From positions 28,184 to 92,183 of the forward strand of contig CAVTOX010000008.1 in assembly GCA_963736425.1 (NCBI GenBank): a stretch of 64,000 nt of DNA. Direction: 5' to 3'. The position numbers were made by a program, and so were the translations under genes. Below, one piece after another: positions 36,328 to 45,252 of this stretch (the first letter of the stretch is position 1; the number at the start of each line of letters is the position of its first letter). Source of the DNA: Prado023 sp963736425. GTDB lineage: Bacteria > Actinomycetota > Actinomycetes > S36-B12 > CAIYMF01. Under the pieces are notes generated by a model, which saw only the letters and a list, made by a program, of their open reading frames with translations, was not told the origin of the DNA and ran no database searches.

Positions 36328-37287
36328 ATGGCACTGCCGACAGGGATGTCTCTGCGCCAGGAGACCGCTGCCGACATTCCGGCGTTGGTCGCGCTGGGCG
36401 ATGAGACGTGGTCCGCGCTGTACGGGCGGACCGGCTACATCACCGCCGAACTGCTGGAGATGGGGCTCACGCGACCTGAGCGGGATCCCGACCGGGACGA
36501 CCCCGTGATCGTCGACGGCGACCGGCTCATTGCGGGCGCCATGCTGCAGGCCTGGCCACCGATGAGCGAGGTCGTCTGCCCGATCATTGTCGACCTGGCG
36601 CTGTCCCCGGGTGACCGATCCGCAGTGATCGACGCCCTGATCGTGGCCCTCGGGGACGCCGCGCGCGCCCGCCTCACGGATGCTGATGCGAGTCTCGAGA
36701 GAGTGTTCGGCGTGAGCGTCCCGACCCGCGACACGGGGTTGCGCGACCATGTGCGTGGACTGGGCTGGACGCTGTTGCGTACCTACTTCGAGATGGCGAT
36801 CGACCTGACGGCTGGGTCCTTGCCGGTGGTCGAGTGGCCAGCGGGCATGACGATGCGCACGTTCGGCGAAGCTGGAGTCGTGGAGCCAACGATCACCGTG
36901 ATGGGCGACGCCTTCGCCGACCATCACGGTGACGGGCCGCCGCCGGATTCGTGGCGTCACATGCTGACTGCGGAGGTCGTCCTGCCGGATGCGAGCTACC
37001 TGCTGGACGACGCGGACGGCCCGGTCGGTGGTCTGGTCAGCTCTGACTTCGGAGACGGCGAGGGCTACATCGGGCCTATCGGCGTGCGCCGTCGGGGCCG
37101 GGGGAAGGGCGTGGCAACGGCCCTGCTGCGCCAGTCCTTCCATGATCTGGCTGCGGCAGGGTTCTCCACCGCCAAGTTGGACGTCGACGGTGAGAACACG
37201 ACAGGGGCGCTTGGGCTCTACGAGCGCGCCGGGATGTCGGTGCGCGTCTCCACCGAGGCCTGGGTGACACCACTGCACCTGGCCTAG
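36328..37287 (+). CDS. GNAT-family N-acetyltransferase with two GNAT halves
   Basis: This 319-residue protein is about twice the size of a single GNAT domain. The C-terminal half carries the acetyl-CoA loop GYIGPIGVRRRGRGKGVATALL and the closing ENTTGALGLYERAGMSV, both typical. The N-terminal half (LRQETAADIPALVALGDETW) has the fold but no clear CoA loop. The layout resembles the two-domain acetyltransferases of actinobacteria. Substrate unknown. It starts 105 bases after the tRNA 3'-end repeat. Confidence 0.8.
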   Translation: MALPTGMSLRQETAADIPALVALGDETWSALYGRTGYITAELLEMGLTRPERDPDRDDPVIVDGDRLIAGAMLQAWPPMSEVVCPIIVDLALSPGDRSAVIDALIVALGDAARARLTDADASLERVFGVSVPTRDTGLRDHVRGLGWTLLRTYFEMAIDLTAGSLPVVEWPAGMTMRTFGEAGVVEPTITVMGDAFADHHGDGPPPDSWRHMLTAEVVLPDASYLLDDADGPVGGLVSSDFGDGEGYIGPIGVRRRGRGKGVATALLRQSFHDLAAAGFSTAKLDVDGENTTGALGLYERAGMSVRVSTEAWVTPLHLA

Positions 37288-37513
37288 CTCGTCGCTGTTC
37301 AATGCCTCTCTGGTCGTGACTTCAGCAGCCTCCCCGACGCTCTCCGACTCCATCCAGACGGAGAATCCTGGCCCGCTCCAGGCCTGCGGTCGCCACCCTC
37401 GCGGGTCGTGGATGTGGTGAGCCTTACCTATTGGCCGCAGGCCCGCTGCGGAGTACCGTCAATTGGTCCGGGCCGCAGGACCCGAGGTCCCGGATCACGC
37501 AAAGGAGCCCGCA

Positions 37514-37801
37514 ATGTACGGAACCGTCGCGTTGTGCCACGTCCGCCCGGACAACATCGCGAAGCTGCAGGCCATGGCCGCCGCCGAGGACTACCTCAAC
37601 ATCGACGGCTACCTCGGCACCGATCTGTTGGTCGTGGACAACCATCCCGACACCGTGCTGATGGTCGTGCGGTTCCGGGACCAGGCCGCCTACCGCGCCA
37701 ACGGCGACTCCCCAGACCAGGACGCCCGATACCAGGACTTCCGCGCGTTGATGGAGGACGACCCGGTCTGGTACGACGGCGACTGGGTCGCCGTGCCCTG
37801 A
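37514..37801 (+). CDS. Small ABM-like (dimeric alpha/beta barrel) protein
   Basis: This 95-residue protein has CHVRPDNIAKLQAMAAAEDY, LLVVDNHPDTVLMVVRFRD and a Trp-containing end (VWYDGDWVAVP). The pattern fits the ferredoxin-like antibiotic-biosynthesis-monooxygenase (ABM) fold. Such proteins act as small oxygenases or ligand binders. No cofactor site is obvious. ATG 37514 follows AAAGGAG at good spacing. It lies 89 bases before a hydrolase on the same strand. Confidence 0.7.
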   Translation: MYGTVALCHVRPDNIAKLQAMAAAEDYLNIDGYLGTDLLVVDNHPDTVLMVVRFRDQAAYRANGDSPDQDARYQDFRALMEDDPVWYDGDWVAVP

Positions 37802-37890
37802 GCTATCAGCGGAGCAGGTGAGCGCCACCCCCGCCGGCTGATTCGGTGCCCGAGCCCTGGGCCCAGGGGGCGCAGGGGCGAGACTGTCCC

Positions 37891-38577
37891 ATGACCACTC
37901 ACCAGAGCGTGTCCTTCACCGGCGGCGACCGGATCCTGGCGGGGACGCTCGTTGCGCCCGACGTACCCAGTGGCGCGGCCGTCCTGTTCGTCCACGGGTT
38001 GGGCAGCAGTCGGGCGACGAACGTCGAACGGGCGGAGGCCGTGTCGCGACACCACTGCGCGACCTGCTTGGCGATCGACCTCGGTGGCCACGGGGACAGC
38101 ACCGGCCGGCTGACGCAGGTGACGCCCCGCCAGAACCTCGCCGACGTGGTCTCCGCATTCGACGAGCTCGCGTCTGTCCCTGGCGTCGATCCAGCCCGGA
38201 TTGGGGTGTGCGCGGCCAGCTATGGGGCGTACCTGTCGGTGCTGCTGACCGCCTTCCGGCCGGTCAACCGGATGCTGCTCCGCGCGCCAGCCCTGTACAC
38301 CGATGACTGCTTCGACCGTGGGCTCAGCGAGCGCAGGCCCGGTGACCCGACGACTGCGCAGACGCCCCTGGCGCACCTTGCCCTGTTCCCGGGGCCGGTC
38401 ACCATCGTCGAGTCCGAGAACGACGAGGTGATCTCCCGTGACACCATTGCGGCTTATCTCAAGGCCCTCCCCACAGCCGCTCACGTGATCCAGCCGGACG
38501 CTGGGCATGCCCTGACCGATCCTGCCTGGCGGGCCGCTTTCCAGCAGATCGTCGTGGAGTTCTTCCGCACCATGTGA
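37891..38577 (+). CDS. Alpha/beta hydrolase
   Basis: This 228-residue serine hydrolase has FVHGLGSSRATN (oxyanion loop) and IDLGGHGDSTGR. The nucleophile elbow GVCAASYGAYLS is an A-x-S-x-G variant of the usual G-x-S-x-G. VESENDEVI supplies the acid and PDAGHALTD the catalytic His. Substrate unknown. It is cytoplasmic. ATG 37891 begins the conserved domain. The upstream in-frame ATG would add a short unlikely leader. Confidence 0.8.
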   Translation: MTTHQSVSFTGGDRILAGTLVAPDVPSGAAVLFVHGLGSSRATNVERAEAVSRHHCATCLAIDLGGHGDSTGRLTQVTPRQNLADVVSAFDELASVPGVDPARIGVCAASYGAYLSVLLTAFRPVNRMLLRAPALYTDDCFDRGLSERRPGDPTTAQTPLAHLALFPGPVTIVESENDEVISRDTIAAYLKALPTAAHVIQPDAGHALTDPAWRAAFQQIVVEFFRTM

Positions 38578-38636
38578 TGCCGCCCAGTGGCTGGCGCGAG
38601 CCACCGCGAGCAGGGCCGGGGAGCGACCGACGAGCA

Positions 38637-39728
38637 TCAGTCCGCATCCATCTCCTGGGCCTTGCGGATCCGGCTGGTCACGAAGTACACCCAGTCCACC
38701 AGCGGCGACAGATCGGGCTCCCATCCAGCGATCCGCAGCTCCTCGAGCAACTGTGCGTCAGCCGTTGGGGCGTTGTTGATGTGCTCACCCGCGGCGGCCC
38801 ACAGGGGATCTGCCATGGTGGGGACCGCCGCGTACAGCAGCGAGATGGCGTCCTTGAAGGCGGCCCGATCGAAGTCGGTCAACGTCGTCTCGACGCCGCC
38901 CTCGCGCGTCCTTCGATGGACCCGCTCGAGATCCTGCACGGCTGAGCCGGTTGCCGTGGTCACGCTGTCGTTGAACGCGACCAGCGCCGGCGACTTCCGC
39001 TCACGCATCACGAACGCCCCGACCAGCGCCCCGGCCGCGACCATGAGCCCGATCCTGATCGGGCGGGTCCCGAAAGCCGTGACCACGTTGGCCAGGAACA
39101 GCATCACCGTGGTGATCCCCGCGACCTTGAACGTCGCCGAGGCGATCGGGCGGTCGTCCCACAGCCCGGCTCGCCTTGCCTCGGCCTCGATCTGACCTGC
39201 CAGGAGCTTGGCCGTCCGCCTCAGAGCGCTGTCGCCGGCCACGTTCATGATGTGCCGGGCGGGGCTCGGCGGTGCGGCGTCCGTCGTGAACAGGTCGTCC
39301 AGGACCTCGCGAGAAGGGCCGTCGAGGGGGCGTCGCGAGATCCCCACCGTCCTGGTCAGTGTCAGCCTCTCCACGGGGCCGACGATGCCCACACGCTCCA
39401 GCCACGACAGGACCTTCGTCGCTGCCTCGGGCACGTCCGTGCCCACTGGCACCTCCCTGGCCAGCTGGGCGACGTCGGATCGAGTGCGCGATGCGGTCAG
39501 GGTGCCGTCCAGGGCGTTCTGCAACACGAATGACGCAAGCGGGGCCCCACTGTTCGGGATCGTGATGCCGGACCGCGCCTGCCGGGTCACCTGGCACACG
39601 AACGCGTGCCGATGGCCCCGCACGTCCGATGCCATCATGGGTGCCTGCGCGATCCGCGTCCGGGACAGGGCCGTTCCGACGAGGGCCACTGTGGCCACAG
39701 CAACCACGAAGGCCACGACCATCTCCAT
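38637..39728 (-). CDS. Hypothetical membrane protein
   Basis: This 363-residue protein has a first membrane segment (VVAFVVAVATVALVGTAL), a soluble domain of about 170 residues, two more membrane segments (ITTVMLFLANVVTAF and IGLMVAAGALVGAFV) and a soluble C-terminus. The middle contains DVPEAATKVLSWLERVGIVG, which reads like a winged-helix-type segment. I recognise no family. It lies alone between convergent and divergent neighbours. Confidence 0.7.
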   Translation of the reverse strand: MEMVVAFVVAVATVALVGTALSRTRIAQAPMMASDVRGHRHAFVCQVTRQARSGITIPNSGAPLASFVLQNALDGTLTASRTRSDVAQLAREVPVGTDVPEAATKVLSWLERVGIVGPVERLTLTRTVGISRRPLDGPSREVLDDLFTTDAAPPSPARHIMNVAGDSALRRTAKLLAGQIEAEARRAGLWDDRPIASATFKVAGITTVMLFLANVVTAFGTRPIRIGLMVAAGALVGAFVMRERKSPALVAFNDSVTTATGSAVQDLERVHRRTREGGVETTLTDFDRAAFKDAISLLYAAVPTMADPLWAAAGEHINNAPTADAQLLEELRIAGWEPDLSPLVDWVYFVTSRIRKAQEMDAD

Positions 39729-39886
39729 GCGTCCCCCCGAGTCCAGGTGTAGTGCTCATCGAACCACCTACCCCGCCACTACCATCGGAGGACGAGCAGC
39801 AGCGCCGCGCTTCACCAGCTGACCGAGCATGACGGATGTCGTCCCGCCGTAGAATCCCCAGCATCGAGCTGCGAGGAGTCACACCC

Positions 39887-40333
39887 ATGGCGAACGATGA
39901 GTCCCAGGACGGGTTCACCGCGGAGGAACGCGCTGCCATGAAGGAGCGTGCGGCCGAGCTCAAGGGGTCGGCGCGCCGCGGCTCGGGTGCCAAGAAGGCC
40001 GAGGCTGACGAGATGGACTGCCTGGCCAAGATCGCCGAGATGCCCGATGCCGATCGGGTCATCGCCGAGGCGCTGCACGCCATCGTCAGGGCCACCGCCC
40101 CCGACCTCGCGCCCAAGACCTGGTACGGCATGCCGGCGTACGCCAGGGACGGCAAGGTCGTGGTCTTCCTCAAGCCCGCCGCGAAGTTCAAGGTGCGCTA
40201 CGCCGAGGTCGGCTTCAACGAGTGGGCGCACCTCGACGACGGCGACATGTGGCCGACCGTGTTCGCCGTCACCGCGATGAACGCTGCCATCGAGAAGAAG
40301 CTCACGGCACTGGTCAAGAAGGCCAACGGCTGA
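39887..40333 (+). CDS. DUF1801 (YdhG-like) protein
   Basis: This 148-residue protein has a Lys/Ala/Glu-rich N-terminal half (KSAR-like basic stretch GSARRGSGAKKAEAD). The DUF1801 core follows: PKTWYGMPAYARDGKVVVF, then FKVRYAEVGFNEWAHL. The fold is a small domain also found in iron-chaperone-like proteins. Function unknown. ATG 39887 follows GCGAGGAG. A TAGAAT at 39850-39855 is a possible -10 element. Confidence 0.78.
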   Translation: MANDESQDGFTAEERAAMKERAAELKGSARRGSGAKKAEADEMDCLAKIAEMPDADRVIAEALHAIVRATAPDLAPKTWYGMPAYARDGKVVVFLKPAAKFKVRYAEVGFNEWAHLDDGDMWPTVFAVTAMNAAIEKKLTALVKKANG

Positions 40334-40499
40334 GGAAGTCGCCCTCGGGCGCAGTGGGTGACCGCGTGGTCGCGGCGCCGGCCTCACATGGGGGATCATG
40401 TGCGGGTGTTGCCCGCCCTGAGTGTCACCGCTGGCCTCCTGATGCTCGGCGTGGTGACTTCGGGGGCGACCGGACCGGGCGGGCGGGGGTGATCAGCCG
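40334..40499 (+). other. Intergenic stretch holding a short membrane-type reading frame
   Basis: An ATG at 40388 opens a 34-residue frame, with LPALSVTAGLLMLGVVTSGA, that ends just before the PAP2 start. It could be the lost N-terminal membrane segment of the PAP2 protein, cut off by another one-base shift, or a spurious frame. Confidence 0.3.
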
Positions 40500-41362
40500 A
40501 TGGACTGGCTGGTGAGCAACGGCTTCGGCTGGCTGCCCTGGCGATGGGCGCTGGTGATCGCGGCCGGCGATGATCGTGGTGGCGCTGGCCACCCGCCTGC
40601 AGCCACGCTGGCGATCGGTCTCCAGCGGCGCCGGCGAGATCGCGCTGCTGATGGTGGCGTACGCCGCGTGGCAGCTCGCAGCGTCGCTGACGTTCGGTGG
40701 ACTCGACGGGGCAGTTGATTCCGGGCTGCGGGTCGCCCGGTTGGAGGAGATCCTGGGATGGCCCAGCGGTGCGGCGATGCAGGCCCCGGTGCTGGGCCAC
40801 GAGTGGCTGATGCGCGCGGCCGACACGTACTACGCCAGCGCGCACATCACCGTGTTCATCATCACGCTGGCCTGGGTCTTCCTCCGGCATCGCGCGGACT
40901 GGCCGTTCACCCGGACCACGGTGTTCCTCACCACGGCGGCGTGCCTGCTCATCCAGTACAAGCCGGTCGCGCCCCCGCGGCTGATCCCCGAGCTCGGCGT
41001 GGTCGACACCGCCGCGCGCACGGGCCTGTCGGTGTACGCCGCGATCCCGGGGGCCAACCAGTACTCCGCCATGCCCTCGGTCCACATCGCCTGGTCGGCG
41101 GCCGTCGCGCTGCTGATCATCGTCATCGCCGCGGACGCCGTGGCGGTGGCTGGCACTGGTCCATCCGCTTGCGACCACCTGGGTCGTGGTGGTGACCGGC
41201 AACCACTACCTCATGGATGGCGCGGTTGCGGTGGTCCTCCTGGCCGGGGGCTGTGCCGTGGCGCTGTCGATCCCCTCCCAGAGACCGCAGCGGTTCGTCC
41301 GCTACCTCGAGCGACGCTCGGCGGCTCAGGGGCAACGCGAGCTCGACACGGTCGCCGGCTGA
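40500..41362 (+). CDS. PAP2-superfamily membrane phosphatase, frameshifted
   Basis: The product of about 287 residues has several membrane segments and the three PAP2 blocks: YKPVAPPRL (K-x-P-PPR-type first block), SAMPSVHIAWS (second block) and VTGNHYLMDGAV (third block with His and Asp). This arrangement is typical of the PAP2 group related to inositol-phosphoceramide synthases. It may act on phosphatidate or undecaprenyl diphosphate, or transfer phosphoinositol. One-base insertions lie near 40565 (VIAAAMIVV expected) and near 41155. The stop lies in a hairpin shared with the convergent dehydrogenase. Confidence 0.8.
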
Positions 41363-41382
41363 CGCGCGGCTGCGCGCCGTCA
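41360..41382. terminator. Bidirectional hairpin between convergent PAP2 and dehydrogenase genes
   Basis: TGACGCGCG pairs with CGCG-C-CGTCA around a four-base loop, with one bulge. Both stop codons lie in the arms, so it may end both transcripts. Confidence 0.5.
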
Positions 41383-43173
41383 GAGCCAGTCCGGGTCCAG
41401 ATCCACCGTCGTCCGGTCGCCGCACGCGAGCAGGTCCAGCATCGGGCCGACCTTGGGCAGCTCACGGGCGAAGAAGTAGCGCGCCGCCGCCCGCTTGCCC
41501 TCGTAGAAGGCGCCCTCCTTGCCGTCCGCGGCCAGGCACTGCTCCAACCACAGCCACGCGACGACCAGGTGACCGGTGGCCTCGAGGTAGGCCGTGGCGT
41601 CGGCGAGGATCAGGCGGGGATCGCCCAGCCCGCCGAGGAACCCGGTCACCGCGACCAGCCGGTCGGCAACGGCCGTCAGCTGCGCGGCGTGCGCACGCGG
41701 CCTCGCCGCCCACGACCTCCGCCCGGGCGGCCGTGGCCTGGCCATCCGTCCCAGCAGGAGGCCCAGCCCTGCACCGCCATCGAGAAGCACCTTTCGGCCG
41801 AGCAGGTCCATCCCCTGGATCCCGTGGGTGCCCTCGTGGATCGGGTTCAGCCGGTTGTCCCGGTAGTGCAGCTCGACGTCGAAGTCGCGGGTGTACCCGG
41901 CGCCGCCCAGCACCTGGATCGCCAGGTCGTTGGCGGCCAGGCACCACTGCGACGGCCAGCTCTTGGCGATCGGGGTCAGGACGCCGAGGAGCTTCTCCGC
42001 CTCGGCCACACCTGCGGGGTCGTCCAGGGAAGCCACATCATCGACGAGCCGGGAGCAGTAGAGGATCAGCGCCAGGGCGCCCTCGGCGTAGGACTTCTGG
42101 GCGAGCAGCATCCGGCGGATGTCCGCGTGCTCGACCAGCGGGACCTGGGGTGTGCTCGGGTCGGCACCGTGCGGCCGGCCCTGGAGCCGCTCGCGGGCGT
42201 AGGCCAGGGACTTCAGGTAGCCCGTGTACCCCAGCGCCGTGGCGCCCAGCCCCACGCCGATCCGGGCCTCGTTCATCATCGTGAACATCACCGGCAGCCC
42301 CCGGTTCTCGGCCCCGACGAGGTAGCCGACCGCGCCCGGCTGCCCGCCGGGCGTGTGGGCGCCGTCACCGAAGACCGGTGCGGTGTTGACCGTGCCGCGG
42401 TAGCCCATCTTGTGGTTGATCCCGGCCAGGACCACGTCGTTGCGCTCGCCCAGTGCGCCGTCCGGGGCGACGAGGAACTTGGGGACCAGGAACAGCGAGA
42501 TGCCGCGGGTCCCGGCGGGAGCCCCGGGGATCCGGGCGAGGACCAGGTGCACGATGTTCTCGCTGAGCTCATGGTCGCCGCCGGAGATCCACATCTTGCG
42601 GCCGAACAGCCGGTAGGTCCCGTCGGCCTGCGGCTCGGCCCGGGTCGTGATGTCGGCCAGGCTGGAGCCTGCCTGGGACTCCGACAGCGCCATGGTCCCG
42701 AAGAACCGTCCCTCGATCATCGGCCGCACGTAACGCTGCACCTGCTCGGGCGAGCCGTGCACCGCCAGCAGGTTCGCTGCGGCCATCGTGAGCAGTGCGT
42801 ACCCGGTGGTCCCGACGTTGGCCGCGTGGAACCACGACATCGCGGCACCGAACACGGACCCGGGCAGCTGCGCGCCTCCGATCGACGCGTCCATCGGTGC
42901 GGCGAGGAACCCCGCGTCCGCGAACGACCGGAGCGCGGTGCCCACCTCGGGGATGATCTCGACGACGCGGCCGTCGAAGCGCGGCTCGTTGAGGTCCGAC
43001 GCGCGGTTGTGGGGTGCGAAGTGACTCGTGGCCAGCGCCTCAGCCAGGTCGAGCACACCGCTGACGGTGTCCCGGTCGTGATCGGAGAAGCGCGGGCGGG
43101 CCAACAGCGCCTCGGTGTCCAGCCACTCGAAGAGCAGGAAGTCCAGGTCCCGCCGGGACATGATCTGGCTCAC
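41380..43173 (-). CDS. Acyl-CoA dehydrogenase, large form
   Basis: This 597-residue protein has the extended form of the family. GTMALSESQAGSSLADITTR is the FAD-binding segment with WISGGDHEL after it, and QVLGGAGYTRDFDVELHYRD holds the late signature. NPIHEGTHGIQGMDLLGRKV follows, typical of the DmdC-like long-chain group. It oxidises acyl-CoA to enoyl-CoA. GTG 43173 is preferred because of the nearby GAGGGTGCGG. A missing base near 41743 and an extra base near 41690 cancel, so about 17 residues (GRMARPRPPGRR...) are misread. The true text should resemble ATAARAEVVGGEAAAHAAQL. Confidence 0.85.
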   Translation of the reverse strand: MSQIMSRRDLDFLLFEWLDTEALLARPRFSDHDRDTVSGVLDLAEALATSHFAPHNRASDLNEPRFDGRVVEIIPEVGTALRSFADAGFLAAPMDASIGGAQLPGSVFGAAMSWFHAANVGTTGYALLTMAAANLLAVHGSPEQVQRYVRPMIEGRFFGTMALSESQAGSSLADITTRAEPQADGTYRLFGRKMWISGGDHELSENIVHLVLARIPGAPAGTRGISLFLVPKFLVAPDGALGERNDVVLAGINHKMGYRGTVNTAPVFGDGAHTPGGQPGAVGYLVGAENRGLPVMFTMMNEARIGVGLGATALGYTGYLKSLAYARERLQGRPHGADPSTPQVPLVEHADIRRMLLAQKSYAEGALALILYCSRLVDDVASLDDPAGVAEAEKLLGVLTPIAKSWPSQWCLAANDLAIQVLGGAGYTRDFDVELHYRDNRLNPIHEGTHGIQGMDLLGRKVLLDGGAGLGLLLGRMARPRPPGRRSWAARPRAHAAQLTAVADRLVAVTGFLGGLGDPRLILADATAYLEATGHLVVAWLWLEQCLAADGKEGAFYEGKRAAARYFFARELPKVGPMLDLLACGDRTTVDLDPDWL

Positions 43174-43306
43174 TGCCGCACCCTCTTCCCTCGCGTGCAC
43201 GGAACGCTACCAACCTCGGGTGCTGCCGGGCCGATCCGCCCACACCCGGACCGCCGACACGGGCAAGTCCCCGACCCACGCCGCCAGCCCGGGGCAGGAT
43301 GGGCCC

Positions 43307-44311
43307 GTGGACACCGTGGGAAGCATCGTCGCGAGCCGCTCGTGGCGCGATGGACAGGTGGTGGACGACGACGTCCGCCTCGAGGAGATCCCCGCCGCGG
43401 TCCGCCAGCCCGAGGGCGTCGTGTGGATCGACCTGCTGCGACCCACGCAGGACGAGCTCGGAGCCATCGCCGCCGAGCTGGGCATCCCGGCGACCGCGGT
43501 GGAGGATGCGCTCGCGCCCTTCGAACGCCCGAAGCTGGTCCGGTACGACACCCACCTGTTCTTCACGGCGTACGCCACCTGGATGGCGCCGCCGGACACG
43601 ACCGCGCCGGGCGAGGGGCGACTTCGGGCCTCCCGCATCTCGGGGATCGTGATGCCGACGGCCCTGGTGACCGTGCGCGTCGACGATGGGTTCGACATGG
43701 GCCCGGTGCTCGACCTGTGGGAGGCCAACTCCGAACTGCTCAAGCACGGGTCGGGCACGCTGGTCCATGGGCTGCTGGATGTCATCGTCGACAGCCACTT
43801 CGACACCATCCAGCAGCTCGACGACACGGTCGAGGAGCTAGAGGACGCGCTCTTCGAGGAGCGCCGCACGGGAAAGGCCTTCGCCCGCAGCGTCTTCCAG
43901 CTGCGCAAGGACCTCGTTCAGCTGCGCCGGCTGGTGCTGCCGATGCGGGAGGTGGTCAGTGGACTGCTGCGCCACAGCAGGACGGGCAACGCCGAGCTCG
44001 ACATCTGGTACGACGACCTGTACGACCACGTGCTGCGAGCCTCGGAGTGGACCGAGTCCCTGCGCGACATGGTCTCCTCCCTGTTCGAGACGAACCTGTC
44101 GCTGCAGGACTCGCGGCTGAACGAGATCATGAAGAAGCTCGCCGCGTGGGCTGCCATCATCGCGGTGCCGACGGCCATCACGGGCTGGTTCGGCCAGAAC
44201 ATCCCCTATCCCGGGTTCGGGCACACCTCCGGCCTGTGGCTGAGTGCCGTGCTCATCGCGGGCATGTCCGGCACGCTGTTCTGGGTGTTCAAGCGGCAGG
44301 AGTGGTTGTGA
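43307..44311 (+). CDS. corA: CorA-family magnesium transport protein
   Basis: This 334-residue protein has a long soluble N-terminal domain, a long helix (SLRDMVSSLFETNLSLQDSR) and two C-terminal membrane segments. The pore signature reads GWFGQNIPYPGFG, so the classic GMN triplet is GQN here (Gly296-Gln297-Asn298), a variant known in actinobacterial members. It carries Mg2+ or another divalent ion across the membrane as a pentamer. GTG 43307 is chosen because CAGGAT ends six bases before it, suggesting a leaderless mRNA. It is divergent from the dehydrogenase. Confidence 0.88.
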   Translation: MDTVGSIVASRSWRDGQVVDDDVRLEEIPAAVRQPEGVVWIDLLRPTQDELGAIAAELGIPATAVEDALAPFERPKLVRYDTHLFFTAYATWMAPPDTTAPGEGRLRASRISGIVMPTALVTVRVDDGFDMGPVLDLWEANSELLKHGSGTLVHGLLDVIVDSHFDTIQQLDDTVEELEDALFEERRTGKAFARSVFQLRKDLVQLRRLVLPMREVVSGLLRHSRTGNAELDIWYDDLYDHVLRASEWTESLRDMVSSLFETNLSLQDSRLNEIMKKLAAWAAIIAVPTAITGWFGQNIPYPGFGHTSGLWLSAVLIAGMSGTLFWVFKRQEWL

Positions 44312-44348
44312 GCCGGCTGTCCGCCGCCTGTGACCGGCCGGTGGTCGA

Positions 44349-44978
44349 TCAGGCCGTCACGGCTCGCAGAGCAGCAAGGATCGCGTCGACCACGCCCTCG
44401 AGCGGGATTCGGCTGGTGTTCACGACCAGGTCATAGTGCTCCGGGACGCCTGGGTCCCAGCCGTACAGCGCGATGGCCATGTCGGCGCGCACATGATCCT
44501 CGCGGTGAACGCGCCGGGCGGCGTGCTCCCGAGTGATCCCCGATTCCGCGGCGGCCCGCTCGATCCGGTCCTCGACGGAGCCGGTCAGCAGGACGTGCAC
44601 GGTGTTGGGCCGATCCGCCAGCAGCAGTGCGCCGTGGCGACCGATCATCACCCCACCCAGATGCGCACAACCCTGTACCTGCCGACGGTTCTCCTCGATG
44701 AGCTCCTGCCGGTGTCGCGCGACCACGTCATCGTCGGGGCCGGCGCTGGCACCGAACGTGGCTGCCATCACGGCCACCATCTTCCTGAGGAAGGCGGCGT
44801 CCTGCTCGCGGACGTCCTCGGGCGCGCCCTCGATCGCCTCAGAGCTGAAAGCCGGTCCGAAGTACGGCAGGCCGAGTTGATGGGCAATCCCACGGCCCAC
44901 CTGTTTGGCGCCCGCCCCGTAGGTCCCGTGGATCGTCACAACGGGCTTGGGCGTGGGCGGCGATGGGCTCGCGGTCAT
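44349..44978 (-). CDS. Cytidylate kinase-like protein
   Basis: This 209-residue protein has a P-loop-like TIHGTYGAGAKQVGRGIAHQ, a lid-like Arg-rich region (RIERAAAESGITREHAARRV), and DLVVNTSRIPLEGVVDAIL near the end. This fits the cytidylate kinase-like family (PF13189), whose members may phosphorylate nucleotides or act in stress pathways. The small ORF upstream ends 34 bases before it, so both may be one transcript. Confidence 0.78.
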   Translation of the reverse strand: MTASPSPPTPKPVVTIHGTYGAGAKQVGRGIAHQLGLPYFGPAFSSEAIEGAPEDVREQDAAFLRKMVAVMAATFGASAGPDDDVVARHRQELIEENRRQVQGCAHLGGVMIGRHGALLLADRPNTVHVLLTGSVEDRIERAAAESGITREHAARRVHREDHVRADMAIALYGWDPGVPEHYDLVVNTSRIPLEGVVDAILAALRAVTA

Positions 44979-45012
44979 CTGCGCGTCCTCCTCTCGGTGG
45001 TCGGATCCTGGG

Positions 45013-45195
45013 TCAGTAGTGGTGGCGCAGCAGGAGTGAGACCTCGGGGTCTGCCGAGGCCCACTTCAGAACCTCGTCGGGGAAGATCACCTGATCCCAG
45101 TCCAGCGGCGCGCCCGTACGCGTGTGCCACTCGTGCAGCGCCACATACGTGTCGCGCCTCTTGTCGTCGGAGTAGTCCACCTCTCGATCATGCAC
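45013..45195 (-). CDS. Small hypothetical protein upstream of the cytidylate kinase-like gene
   Basis: The 60-residue product starts at GTG 45195 (or GTG 45180). It contains DKRRDTYVALHEWHTRTGAP and LDWDQVIFPDEVLKWA, and ends RHHY. It is acidic and Trp-rich with no membrane segment. No family is recognised. It is oriented with the cytidylate kinase-like gene and divergent from the thioesterase. The codon use is a little less GC-rich than its neighbours. Confidence 0.6.
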   Translation of the reverse strand: MHDREVDYSDDKRRDTYVALHEWHTRTGAPLDWDQVIFPDEVLKWASADPEVSLLLRHHY

Positions 45196-45240
45196 CCCCT
45201 GACCCCGTCCCCGGTGGATGGATGGGCCCCCTGCCTCGCC

Positions 45241-45246
45241 TACCGT
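45241..45246 (+). promoter_or_regulatory. -10 element of leaderless thioesterase promoter
   Basis: TACCGT fits TANNNT and ends six bases before ATG 45253. No separate ribosome binding site is needed if the mRNA starts at the ATG. Confidence 0.45.
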
Positions 45247-45252
45247 GGAGCC

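Noticed and set aside
40570..44436. A 1288-residue plus-strand frame
   Set aside because: Only its first 200 residues belong to PAP2. The rest is antisense to the acyl-CoA dehydrogenase and shifted from corA, with shadow composition.
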